64,000 nucleotides of DNA from the NCBI GenBank assembly GCA_030015575.1, contig JASDDO010000001.1:321131595-321195594 (forward strand). The letters run 5' to 3'. Position numbers and translations under genes: made by a program. The notes beneath the pieces were generated by a model that was not told the origin of the DNA, searched no databases, and was given only the letters and a program-made list of their open reading frames with translations. Source of the DNA: Agapanthus africanus. Lineage: Eukaryota; Streptophyta; Magnoliopsida; Asparagales; Amaryllidaceae. Shown here in pieces: positions 34,248-44,428 of the stretch; positions within the stretch are counted from its first letter, which is position 1, and each line of letters begins with the position of its first letter.

Positions 34248-36566
34248 TTGGATGAGATCAAGCAGTACCTGCAGAACCTGCCGGTGTTAGCTGCTCCAGT
34301 CAAGGGAAAGCCTCTTATTCTTTATACAACAGCCCTTGAGGGTTCCTTAGGCGCATTATGGGCACAAGTAAACGACCAAGGGAAGGAGAGAGCGCTCTAC
34401 TATTTGAGTCGAGTTCTTCTGGGGGCAGAAAGCAATTACTCCCCTATCGAAAAACATTGCCTGGCGTTAATCTTTGCGACAACAAAACTCAGGCACTATG
34501 CATTGGCGCATGAAGTCCGTCTTATATCAAAGGTGGACCCCTTCAAATATCTAATGTCAAAGGCCATATTAACAGGGAGACTCGCCAAATGGGCCCTGCT
34601 CTTGATGGAGTTCTCGATAACCTATCAGCCTCTCAAGGCAGTGAAAGGCCAAGCCATCGCCGACTTCCTTGCTGAGCATCCAGTACCTGCCGGTTCTCCT
34701 CTGAATTGCAAGCTGCCAGACGAACATGCGTTTGACATGATCAATGGTGGTGATACCCGATGGGAGCTTTATTTCGATGGAGCACCTTCCATGAAGAAGC
34801 GCAAACAAAGTACCCCGATAATCAAATCGGGGGTAGGACTCATCTTTGTAACTCCACAAGGAGGGATAATGCGCTTTGCTTTCTCCTTAACAGAACCGAG
34901 GACGAACAATGAAGCCGAGTATGAAGCTTTGATAGCAGGCCTCGAGATCGCCATCGACATGGGGATTGAGAACCTCCTCATCTATGGAGACTCTCAGCTG
35001 GTCGTTAGTCAAGTAAATGGCGACTACCAAATGTGCAAACCAGAGTTGGTGAAGTACGGCGAAAAGGTGCAACAACTGTTGACCCAAATCCCTTCCTACA
35101 CTTTGGAAAATATACCGCATGCGGAAAACAGCAAAGCGGACGTATTAGCCAAGCTCGCTAAAGAACTGGCTGATGAGAACCGCGACGATGTAAGAATCGT
35201 AGTACAAAGCCGTCGGGTGCTCGCCCCAGCAGAAATATCTCCGGAATCATCCGAAGAAAAGGAAGCGACTGAGAAGATGACCTTGCAAATAAAAGACCGG
35301 GAAAAGGCCGAGGATTGGAGAGAAGTCTTTATAGACTACTTCAAATACCGTCGAACGCCCGAAGATGCGTCTTCAAAACATCAGCTTATAAAACGAGCTT
35401 TGTCTTTTGCCTTCGTCAACGATACTCTGTACAAGAGGTCATTTGACTCTCTGTGGCTGAGATGCCTAGGACCTGAAGAGGCAAAAAGGGTCGTTCAGGA
35501 AGTTCACGACGAACTCTGCGGTTCTCACCAAGCAGGCCTAAAGATGAAGTTGAAAATCAAGCCGTTGGGCTACTACTGGCCCACGATGATTCAGGACTGC
35601 CTCGAATATGCGAAGCAATGCCACTCATGCCAAATCCATGGGGACTTTATCCACCAGCATCCAAATCCACTACATCCAACGGTGGCTAGCTGGCCGTTCG
35701 AAATGTGGGGGACTGACATAATCGGCCCCATCAAACCAGCATCGTCCTGGGGACATCGTTTCATCTTGGCGACGACTGATTACTTCTCCAAATGGGCAGA
35801 GGCAGTACCGTTGAGGGAAGTGAAGATGGAAAATATCCTCCATTTCTTCAAGACGCATGTCGTTTATCGGTATGGAACTCCGCGACGGATCATTTCCGAT
35901 AACGGGCCAGCTTATAGAAGCCACAGGATCAGTCGCTTCGCGCAACAACACAATATAGACTGGAGATATTCCTCGGTTTATAATCCGCGAGCTAATGGTC
36001 TAGCTGAGGCCTTCAATGAGACCTTGACAAAGATCATGAAAAAGACGGTGTCCCGAAACAAGAAGGACTGGCACGGGAGAGTGCAAGAGGCTCTTTGGGC
36101 GTATCGAACTACGTTCAAGACGGCCACGAACACAACGCCATACGCATTGGTATTCGGTACGGAAGCAGTACTCCCCCTTGAGATAGAGCTACCTTCTCTA
36201 CGAGTGGCAATCCACTGCGAGCTGACGGACGAAGAAAATTCCCACCTTCGGCTTGAGGAGCTTGACGCCCTTGATGAAACCCGGCTCATAGCGCAACAAA
36301 ATCTAGAGGCTTACAAAGTGAAGATGACGCGCTCATACGAAAGATTGACCCGACCGAGGGCATTCCGCCAAGGCGAACTCGTGCTAGTGGTCAAAAGGCC
36401 TATGATCCCCAATCGCGCCAAGCGGGGAAAATTCGAGCCGAACTACGAAGGCCCGTACATCATAGACAAGGTCTACCAGGGTGGAGCCTATCTACTCATG
36501 GATATGCACGGTGAAAGGCCTTTCAGGCCAATAAACGGCCGCTTCCTAAAGAAATACTACGCTTAA
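34248..36566 (+). pseudogene. Tat RNase H, archaeal-type RNase H and integrase
   Basis: A 772-residue open stretch. It starts with the native RNase H (LILYTTALEGSLGALWAQ, YSPIEKHCLALIFATTKLRHY). A second RNase H of archaeal type follows from about 34755 (WELYFDGAPS, NNEAEYEALIAGLEIA, YGDSQLVVSQVNG). Integrase comes last: an H2C2 zinc region (CHSCQIHGD near 35620), core residues in WGTDIIGP, ISDNGPAY and NGLAEAFNE, and a C-terminal EPNYEGPYIIDKV segment. The dual RNase H assigns the element to the Tat lineage. It is the best preserved coding part of this element. Confidence 0.95.
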
Positions 36567-36667
36567 TGAGCCACAGCCTAGGTCAATGATAGATGACGAT
36601 GACTATGTCCGCTCGCTATCTTCCTAAACTCAAGCTCTATAAGTAGTAGCTGGCCCTCTCAACATTG

Positions 36668-36802
36668 GACCGAAACGTCCTTAAACTAACGTTAGACCGA
36701 AACGTCCTTAAACTAACGATGGACCGAAATGTCCTTAAACTAACGACGGACCGAAACGTCCTTAAACTAATGACGGACCGAAACGTCTTTAAAACTACTA
36801 CC
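36668..36802. repeat. 27-bp tandem array
   Basis: Five units of GACCGAAACGTCCTTAAACT plus seven bases, starting at 36668, 36695, 36722, 36749 and 36776. The unit resembles the GACCGCAATGTCCTTAAACT part of the LTR array at 26575-26630. Confidence 0.9.
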
Positions 36803-36870
36803 GCAGCATCCTCAGGCTGACGTGATAAAAAATAAAAAATAAATAAATAAATAAAAATAAAAATAAAAGA

Positions 36871-37130
36871 CGGTATGTCCATAAGCAAAATGGGCACGGA
36901 TGAAAACCCGAAAGGGCTCCGTGAGTAAAAACAGCAGGGCTACCGGCGAGTGTTCGTGAAAACCCGAAAGGGCGCGACCTCGTAAAAAAAAAGAAAAAAA
37001 AGAAAAAAAAAACGGTATGTCCATAAGCAAAAAGGGCACGGATGAAAACCCGAAAGGGTTCCGTGAGTAAAATCAGCAGGACTACCGGCGAGTGTTTGTG
37101 AAAACCCGAAAGGGCGCAACCTCGTTAAAG
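36871..37130. repeat. 142-bp tandem duplication with internal repeat
   Basis: Two copies start CGGTATGTCCATAAGCAAAA at 36871 and 37013. Each contains GAAAACCCGAAAGGG twice, so there is an inner repeat of roughly 60 bp. A-rich spacers separate the copies. Confidence 0.85.
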
Positions 37131-37680
37131 GACACTTACAAGGTCCTCTCGACCTTGTAAGGAGAAATCACCCGCGTGAGATCCTTACGAATCACAAGGG
37201 AGCCACTCACTTAGGGATCCCCATGATTCCTAAAGAGAAAATTCACTTGCGAGATCCTCACGACTCGTAAGGAGAACTCTCTTATGGGACCCTCATGGCT
37301 CATAAGATTTGAAAGTCTTAAGTTACAGATACCTAAACCTGTGCTTAAGCAACCCCCACAACCTTCGATACTGCCCTACAAGTGGCTCATTACTGACCCT
37401 TGTATACAATCCACGGGCGCGAATAAACATTTCCCCAGCAAGGCCCCACCCATGACTAGGGATATATCCATATGGTGGACAGCCCTTGCAAGTCCTCTCG
37501 ACTTAGGAGGAGAAAACCCTCTTGTAGGATCCTTACGACTTACAGAGGAGCATAAACTTAGGAATCCTCACGATTCCTGAGGAGAAAATACGCCTGCAAG
37601 ATCCTCACGACCTGTAGGGAGAAATACCTTTGTGAGACCCTTACGGCTCATGAAGTCAAAAGCCTTAGTCGACAGGACCC
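37131..37680. repeat. Degenerate hairpin-forming repeats
   Basis: A series of units like GAGATCCTTACGACTCACAA / GGAGAAA, about 50-60 bases apart. Several are inverted repeats, for example CTTACAAGGTC...GACCTTGTAAG at 37135-37161. The same kind recurs at 40015-40215. Confidence 0.7.
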
Positions 37681-37836
37681 TTAACCCTGTTTACTAAGCC
37701 ACCTTTGTTCGACATCGATAGAGACAAATGATGATTCGCTCCTGGCAATATCCCAGTTGTAGCGGTGCTGATGCCGAAATCGGTGTCTAATTTCAGGTTT
37801 ATGGCGAAAAGCCAGTAGGCCACACGTGCATACGAA

Positions 37837-38060
37837 ATAGCCGAAATGATGGGGCAATTTGCAATAAAAAACAGCAAGTAAAAATGCATGCACGCAAAAT
37901 AGCCGAAATGATGGGGCAACTCGCAATAAAAAGTAGCGAGTAAAAATGAAATAAATAGCCGAAATGATTGAGCACCGCGAAAAATAGCCGAAATGATAGG
38001 GCAATCGCGACCTTCGCGATATAAAAGCTAAAATGATAGAGCATCGCAGAAAAAGAAATA
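37837..38060. repeat. ATAGCCGAAATGAT short repeats
   Basis: About five copies of a core near ATAGCCGAAATGATGGGGCA, 30 to 61 bases apart, with GCAATAAAAA...AGTAAAAATG between some of them. Confidence 0.8.
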
Positions 38061-38329
38061 AAATAAAAATGAAATTTATGCCCTACAGGTGATGTTATAT
38101 CTATCCCTGTATACAATCCAGGGGCGGAAACAAAGAAGGGATCATACTCCTCCCCCAGGTTTCATCATAGGAAGAAGCCAAATCTCGACGGGCCGCAAGT
38201 GATCTAGAGATCGTCTCAACACTCGTCTTGCGACAACGGACACAACTTCAAGCGAAGCGGAACAGCGGCAGCTCCCAGTTCCATGGCTTGGCGATATACA
38301 GATCACCAAGAGTCAAATCCCCACCCCGT

Positions 38330-39330
38330 GAAATACGGATACAATCAACAAATTCCTGGTTACGTGGAATGCGGATAATGTCACTCTTTGACCCCGTGGA
38401 AAACATCCAGAGCAGATCCTGGTCCTCGCAGAGCACGGAAGTGAACCCGTGTGAAGCATTCAGAGCAGAGCCTAGTCCTCGCCGATCACGGCAGTGAACC
38501 CGTGTGAAGCATCTAGTGCAAAATTCCTGGTCACGTGGAACGCGGATAATGTCACTCTTTGACCCCATGGAAAACGTCCAGAGCAGATCCTGGTCCTCGC
38601 AGAGCACGGCAGTGAACCCGTGTGAAGCATCCAGAGCGGAGCCTAGTCCTCGCCGAACACGGCAGTAAACCCGTGTGAAGCATCTAGTGCAAAATTCCAG
38701 GTCACGTGGAACGCGGATAATGTCACTCTTTGACCCCATGGAAAACGTCCAGAGCGGATCCTGGTCCTTGCAGAGCACGGCAGTGAACCCGTGTGAAGCA
38801 TCCAGAGCAGAGTCTAGTCCTCGCCGAACACGGTAGTGAACTCGTGTGAAGCATCTAGTGCAAAATTCCTGGTCACGTAGAACACGGATAATGTCACTCT
38901 TTGACCCCGTGGAAAACGTCCAGAGCGGATCCTGGTCCTCGCAGAGCACGGCAGTGAACCCGTGTGAAGCATCCAAAGCGGATCCTAGTCCTCGCCGAAC
39001 ACGGCAGTGAACCCGTGTGAAGCATCTAGTGCAAAATTCCTGGTCACGTGGAACGCGGATAATGTCATACTTTGACCCCATGGAAAACATCCAGAGCGGA
39101 TCCTGGTCCTCGCAGAGCACGGCAGTGAACCCGTGTGAAGCATCCAGAGCGGAGCCTAGTCTTCGCCGAACACGGCAGTGAACCCGTGTGAAGCATCTAG
39201 TGCAAAATTCCTGGTCACGTGGAACGCGGATAATGTCACTCTTTGACCCCGTGGAAAATGCCCAGAGCAGAGCCTGGTCCTCGCCAAGCACGGCAGCAAA
39301 CCCGTGTGAAGCATCCAGAGCAAACATCGG
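38330..39330. repeat. 171-bp satellite-like tandem array
   Basis: About six units. The marker CATCTAGTGCAAAATTCC recurs at 38510, 38681, 38852, 39023 and 39194, exactly 171 apart. Each unit holds two related sub-blocks of about 52 bp (CTCGCAGAGCACGG and CTCGCCGAACACGG, each followed by CAGTGAACCCGTGTGAAGCA), plus a spacer with GGATAATGTCACTCTTTGAC. The units are highly alike, so the array is young or kept uniform. The open minus frame across it is a by-product of 171 being divisible by three. Confidence 0.93.
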
Positions 39331-39399
39331 ACTGGGGAGTCCTTAAAATCCATGGACTATGATGTCCTTAACCTCGACCGTAATGTCTTAAAACTAACG

Positions 39400-39960
39400 A
39401 TCAACCATCCTGATTCTGTACTGATTCTACCTTGGTTTAAGGGTACATCTCTTCACTCCTTCGATACCTGGTGTTGTAATTCCTCAACGTCTTCAAAAAG
39501 GTGACGGGTCCCTGCAACCACACATCGGACTGTGGAGTCCTTAAAATCCATGGACTATGAGGCCCTTAACCTTGACCCTGATGTCTTAAAACTAACATCG
39601 GACTGTGGAGATCTTAAATCCACGGACTATGAGGTCCTTAACCTTGACCGTGATGTCTTAAAACTAACATCGGACTGTGGAGTCCTTAAATCCACGGACT
39701 ATGAGGTCCTTAACCTTGACCGTGATGTCTTAAAACTAACATCGGACTGTGGAGTCCTTAAATCCATGGACTATGAGGTCCTTAACCTTGACCGTGATGT
39801 CTTGAAACTAACATCGGACTGTGGAGTCCTTAAATCCACGGACTATGAGGTCCTTAACCTTGACCGCGATGTCTTAAAACTAACATCGGACTGTGGAGTC
39901 CCTAAATCCATGGACTATGAGGTCCTTAACCTTGACCGCGATGTCTTTAAACTACAATAC
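39400..39960. repeat. LTR-like segment with a 72-bp tandem array
   Basis: 39400-39530 matches the Tat LTR at about 26190-26310 (CATCTCTTCACTCC, TTGTAATTCCTCAACGTC). It is followed by about six 72-bp units (GACTATGAGGTCCTTAACCT and GACTGTGGAGTCCTTAAATC) that are more regular than those in the LTR. It is a second copy of the LTR array in the internal region. Confidence 0.88.
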
Positions 39961-40014
39961 CCTGGAGAACATCCCAAAGAGACCCTTGATCTCGTGAAAT
40001 ACGGATAAGGGTGA

Positions 40015-40215
40015 CCTCACTCAGCACTTGTGGGTCCCCACGACCTGCAAGGAAGAAAACTCTCTTGTGAGATCCTTACGACTCCCAAGGGAAAACCCGC
40101 TTAAGAATCCTCACGATTCTTAAGAAGAACTTACACCTACGGGATCCTCTCGACCTGTAGGGAGAAAAACTCTTTATAAGACCCTCACGGCTCCTAAAGA
40201 TCAAAAGATTTAGGA
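40015..40215. repeat. Second block of hairpin-forming repeats
   Basis: Units like GTGAGATCCTTACGACTCCC and GGGATCCTCTCGACCTGTAG, of the same type as 37131-37680. Confidence 0.65.
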
Positions 40216-40330
40216 GGGAGATCTTAACCCTGAATCCTAAGCCATCGCTGCCCTGCAAGTAGATCAAGATAGACTGTCCGCAGAACACATTCAATAAAAA
40301 GGGGACACATCATTAAGAAGAAAATATGTC

Positions 40331-40336
40331 TTTATT
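40331..40336 (-). terminator. Possible polyadenylation signal for the antisense unit
   Basis: AATAAA on the minus strand, about 110 bases past the end of the antisense coding block at 40447. The position fits a poly(A) signal for an antisense transcript, but a six-base motif in AT-rich DNA is weak evidence. Confidence 0.3.
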
Positions 40337-40446
40337 CACAAACCAAAATAGGTACAAAGTATAATTCATGAAAAAACAAAAAGAATATACTCTCATTCGG
40401 GAGTCTGTACAAAAAGAAAGGAAAAGATACAAGTCTTTCAAGCTGG

Positions 40447-40860
40447 CGGGCGATTTAGCAATTTTGCTAGCTCATCCTGCTTTTGCTGGGCCACAGCCTC
40501 ATGACTTAAGATCGCCAGAAGACGGACCTCTGCCGGAGCCTGCTGGGCCTAATATGAGGTGAGCCGGCCTTCGAGCTCTTTCTCAGTGGCCTTGTGAGCC
40601 TCGACCCTTTCGCGAGTGAACACGACAGCTTTATCAAGAGCCACCACCACTTTGATAGACTCTTAAAGTACCCGCCGGAGTTCATACGCTTTATTGGCTT
40701 TGGCTGTAAGGTTGGTTTGAAGCTCGTGCAATGTCTTAGAGGTCAGCTCCCTCTCCGAGAATTTGCGGTCGAGCCTCTTCTCGCACGACACCATGTTCGC
40801 TACACATCGCTCTATCAAATCACGCAAGCCTGCTGTCACGACTGCAGGCTCTGAAACAGG
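40447..40860 (-). pseudogene. Antisense coiled-coil-like coding piece
   Basis: The minus strand reads LRDLIERCVANMVSCEKRL, KFSERELTSKTLHELQTNL and TRERVEAHKATEKELEGRL, then LSHEAVAQQKQDELAKLLN and a stop at 40447. Charged and leucine residues alternate as in a coiled coil. It is broken. No family is recognised. It lies just downstream (in the antisense sense) of the two related antisense frames and may belong with them. Confidence 0.5.
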
Positions 40861-41206
40861 ATAGGTACGCTCAGGACTGTATAAACAAGCCTCTGTTGGT
40901 AGCGATAGTCGATCTAAAACACGCGCACATCAGCGGGTATGGGAAGTAACAAGAAAATTTCCGATGTATATCCTATTAAGCATGCATTTGCAACTATATG
41001 AATATCCGAGAAGAAATAATACTCGAAGCTCTGATGTGCATGCAACATGGTGATAGTGTTCATAATTAAAGAAAGTTCTCATGGGAAGAATACAAAGAGC
41101 ATTTATGCAAAGCAGAGACGCACATACGAGTACCCGGCAAACATGAAAATCCAACAGAAAATCATACAACAGCCAATAACAAAAAGAGTACATCGATTTA
41201 AGCATA

Positions 41207-41683
41207 CTACACTACCGAGAAAAGATCGCCAAACAAGGGATCAGTGGCACAAGGGTGAACAAAGCAGTATTCAAAATTTTCTAACTCCCTCGCCGCCTTC
41301 TCCAACACATCGAAGCGACGGTTCTCGTGAGGAGTCGCGCCCCACCGATTGGCGCCATGTTCGTCCGCAAAAGCAGACATGATAGCCCGTCGGGCTCTTA
41401 TTTGGCTCAACAGGTGAATCGAGCAATCCTTCAAAGCCTGAGTAATCAGGCACGCTTCGTGAAAACCCTCAAGCTTTTCTTCTGCCGCGTCAAGCATCGC
41501 CAGGGTCATCTCCACCGGGTGAGGAGGGATGTCGGAAAGCACGGCAGCAAGAATCATCCGTAGCCAGAGGGAGCCCATTGGGAGGGGAGACCCCCTACGA
41601 ATCGAGAGTTCATATGTCGCGGAGCCCCATTCGTCATCAGTGAGGAGGGGATCCACCAACCGTGCAGCAAAGCGAGGTATCAT
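41207..41683 (-). CDS. Tat antisense extra frame A (158 aa, unknown)
   Basis: An open minus-strand frame starting MIPRFAARLVDPLL. It is rich in helix formers, with LRMILAAVLSDIPPHPVEM, LDAAEEKLEGFHEACLI and IHLLSQIRARRAIMSAF. No known domain is recognised. It shares a pattern with frame B: an LR-I/V start, a proline-containing loop, LD-AE-K, an H, LI, LL-Q and AI-A. Antisense frames between pol and the 3' LTR have been described in Tat-lineage elements. The true start is uncertain and could lie a little upstream. No repeat array underlies it, so the openness is not an array artefact. Confidence 0.5.
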   Translation of the reverse strand: MIPRFAARLVDPLLTDDEWGSATYELSIRRGSPLPMGSLWLRMILAAVLSDIPPHPVEMTLAMLDAAEEKLEGFHEACLITQALKDCSIHLLSQIRARRAIMSAFADEHGANRWGATPHENRRFDVLEKAARELENFEYCFVHPCATDPLFGDLFSVV

Positions 41684-42279
41684 CTCCTCGATAGGTACTT
41701 CCCATGGCTATCAACGAGCATGAGAGCGGTTGCAGGCCATAGCACTCAGTCGTCTCCTCAAAATAAATCACACTAGGTTGAGAATAAATTTCTCTGTGAA
41801 GAGAAAAGAAGGCCATGGCCTCAGTTTATAAAGAGGAGCATTAAATGCTGCGCACGAAGAATGCTGCATGGTGGAACTATTTCCAAGGCTCAAAAAAAGG
41901 GAAGGCATTGGAAATCAAGGAGATGGGACTATTTCCAAGGCTCCTTTCCTGCATCTAATGCCATACACAGAAAATATGGCATGAAAAATTAAATAATCCC
42001 TTAAAAGGGCCCCACGTGTGGAGCACGTGAGCACCATACTTGGTGTGTACTGAAAAGTAGAATAGTGCCCTGCACGTTAAAAACATCAACAGCAACAATA
42101 GCAAAATGACAAAATCCCACAAAAGGGCATGCAAACACAGAAGGGCACGATAAAACTTATCACTAATACTTTAAAAAGTTCATACAAAATAAAAAAAGAG
42201 AGAAAAACGATTACAACGGCAAGACCTCAGACGCGGAGCACGGATTGAGAAACTCAAACTTGGCTTTTTCTAAGATCCT

Positions 42280-42640
42280 CTAAGCATTTCGAACCATCCG
42301 AGTATGTTTTCTCTCGCGGTCACAAGCGTCGGGGTCCTCACGAATGTCTTCTACCCTCCGATAGGCAGCAAGTATGGCCGACTGCTGAAAAGCCTGGTGC
42401 AAGAGATCAATGAGGTGATCTCGCCTCCTCTTTGAGATCAAGCTCATCAGGTGCACCGAATGTACCTTATCCTCAGCAGTGTCCAATACCCCGAGCGGTA
42501 CGCCGGTGCAAAAGAGAGGGAGCGCCTCCCAGATCGCCAGCACGATGAGTCTCAGAAGAGAAGAGTGACGAGGGAGTAGCCGATGGTTGTACTCGTCGAA
42601 GCGGCTTATGATCTCAGCACACTGAGCAACTCCTGGTTCT
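42280..42640 (-). pseudogene. Tat antisense extra frame B, related to A
   Basis: The minus-strand frame includes SLLRLIVLAIWEALPLF, VLDTAEDKVHSVHLMSLI, HLIDLLHQAFQQSAILAAY and a basic end (RERKHTRMVRNA). The order and spacing of conserved positions follow frame A, so the two look like diverged tandem copies. Upstream sequence to about 42640 stays in register (CAEIISRFDEYNHRL). Function unknown. An acceptor-like TTTATTTCAG lies at about 42718-42727 on the same strand. Confidence 0.45.
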
Positions 42641-42835
42641 GACTGCGGCCCAGTGCACGAATATTCCCCTAGGAAATGATTTCGTCAAGATCGTACATAT
42701 AGTCATCCATAATACCTGAAATAAAGATCATGAGAAGTGTTACAAGCTTCTGTTCCATTAATTGCAGAAGGACAACCTAGGGCAAAGAGACCCTAAGAAG
42801 CCTCCATGCGAAGAAACCGAGTTCTTCATAGGAAT

Positions 42836-42905
42836 TAAATTCCTTATTGAGAAAAGGGAATTAAATTCCCAAAAACATTTTTGGGATGGAATTAAATTCC
42901 ATGGA
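42836..42905. repeat. GGAATTAAATTCC palindromes in the Tat 3' region
   Basis: Three short inverted repeats (AGGAATTAAATTCCT, GGGAATTAAATTCCC, GGAATTAAATTCC) just before the Copia-4 insertion. They are the reverse form of the LTR palindromes. Confidence 0.75.
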
Positions 42906-43999
42906 TTTGAACCCCCATCATGTTAGTGTATATGCCCTAGAGGCCATTACTGTATCATACTAGTTTGTATATTACTTAATGGAAGCTTGGGATATTCACC
43001 TTGTATATACAATCTTGCTCAAAATAGTAGTATGCTACTTGGTTTGTTTCTACTTCAATGTGTACATGTATTTATTTTAGTATATCGCCAATACACATTA
43101 GTGGAGCCCTTAGGATCTTTGCTTGATTACCAGCGTTGTGATGGCAGTCACACTAGTGGGGCTGGGTAATCTATAAGCACATCCTTATGCAGGTCCCTGG
43201 TCACAGGACTATCGAGACAGGGCATCGATACTCCGGAGTAGACTAGCGTATGCGCTTCTCATCCCAGTGTGGGAGACGGTCTGTCCCACAGCCGTCGGTA
43301 CGTCGTACTTGAGATAGTATGCGGGTGCTCGTTGGGTTACGAGTACACTGGATAGGACTCGTCGGGAACTGACTAGTTGGTATTATGCCTATCGTCAGTT
43401 ATCAGTTCCCAGGTGACATGAGTACAGCTTAGTCCGCTGACTTGACACTGTCACTTCGCCTCGAGTGTGTTCCCACTGTACTTTGATTACTACCCTACCA
43501 CGGCTCAAAGAAGTCGTGCAAACAGGTGGTAGTTGGGTGCAGTCCCGAAGCACTTGGAGGCAGTGACGGTTAGACAGGATTCGTCTCTCCCGGTATTGGG
43601 GGTTGACATGGCGCTGTGTCTAGGAGAGCCATTACACGAGTAGTCCCTGGCCAGGGCAAACGAGATATACTGGTAGGCTTCCAGTGTTATCTCAGGGTGT
43701 TTTAGGCTTCACTCCGACACGACTTGTACCGCTATTGGGGGACTGACGTTTACCGCCCCCTAGCCCCGCCATGCGATGTATCAGACGAACAGACCGGACT
43801 GTACGGAGAATGCCACATTCAGGCTCAGTAGGAGTTCAGATGGGTTTCGCCTCGTCAGTCTTCTTGTCGGCATCTACCTGGGGACCGTTACGCACAGCTA
43901 GTGCCGCTTGCGGTCTGTGGTTAAACCCACTGCCAGTGTAGTGTCGAGTCTTTAGAGTCCCACACAGAAAGCTATTCGCCTTTAGGCAAAAGAGTAGAG

Positions 44000-44037
44000 G
44001 TCGCATGGTTTTGCGACAGGTCGCATGGTTTTGCGAC
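44000..44037. repeat. Duplicated 18-base hairpin
   Basis: GTCGCATGGTTTTGCGAC occurs twice with a 20-base period (44000-44017 and 44020-44037). The stem is GTCGCA/TGCGAC. The 3' LTR has both copies (52225-52262). The solo LTR has only one, near 10289. Confidence 0.85.
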
Positions 44038-44235
44038 AGGGTTCGGTCACATCCGTGCACTTGTGCACGTACAGTGTCCGGACAGTTCACACTAGCGGGC
44101 TTTGGTTTAAGCCAGATCCTAGTGTATCTTTTGGGATTGGTTTTATCCAGTATGCATTCGTGTTCCTCGGAACGCGGATGCGGGTGTGTATGCACAGTTG
44201 ACGGAGAGACAGAGGCAGAGGATTCTCATTAGGGT

Positions 44236-44428
44236 TGTTGACCGTTGACAGTTGACTATTGACTTTTTGCTCAACCCTAATGAGAATATGATATGTGATT
44301 AACAATTATATTAATTAAGTATTATGGTGACATGGTTGTTGAGGGATTGACTTTGTTGACTTGTTGACTTTTGTTGACTTGTTGACTTTGTGGACCGGTT
44401 GACTAGGCTTGACTAGTTGACCATCATG
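44236..44428 (+). promoter_or_regulatory. W-box (TTGAC) cluster in the Copia-4 LTR
   Basis: Twelve TTGAC cores, all in the same orientation, lie in about 190 bases (four at 44236-44262, eight at 44345-44428). The 3' LTR cluster (about 52461-52650) keeps them. TTGAC is the core of the W-box bound by WRKY factors. Stress- and pathogen-responsive copia elements are known (Tnt1, Tto1). That this cluster drives transcription is inference. Confidence 0.6.

Larger units (their letters stand above)
36567..42920 (+). other. Tat 3' region (repeat arrays and antisense coding)
   Basis: About 6.3 kb between the integrase stop and the Copia-4 insertion. Its first half (36660-40220) is tandem repeats of several kinds. 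Its second half (40330-42720) has antisense coding sequence. Long 3' regions with tandem repeats and extra frames are known in the Tat lineage. 41780-42240 shows no coding signal beyond AT-rich spacer with one more CACGTG pair near 42013. Long open frames inside the arrays (for example minus 38248-39327) are produced by unit lengths divisible by three. Confidence 0.8.

Noticed and set aside
36637-37039. Phe/Ser-rich and Arg-rich minus frames suggesting a membrane peptide
   Set aside because: They cover the 27-bp array and A-rich spacers; low-complexity translation only.
38248-39327. A long minus-strand open frame (359 codons) with a repeated Cys-rich peptide
   Set aside because: It lies exactly on the 171-bp array. 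A unit divisible by three with no stop in one frame stays open at any copy number, so openness is not evidence of a gene.
38330-39330. A CRISPR-like regular array
   Set aside because: Units are contiguous and alike throughout, with no unique spacers, in a plant LTR element. It is a tandem satellite-like array.
39532-40008. A plus-strand frame coding a 24-residue repeat (DYEVLNLDRDVLKL type), also at 26311-26694 and 55564-55947
   Set aside because: It is produced by the 72-bp array, unit divisible by three. It occurs in LTRs as well as the internal region and has no start context or known fold.
41800-42240. A host gene between the antisense blocks
   Set aside because: AT-rich spacer with stops in all frames, short repeats and one CACGTG pair; nothing codes.
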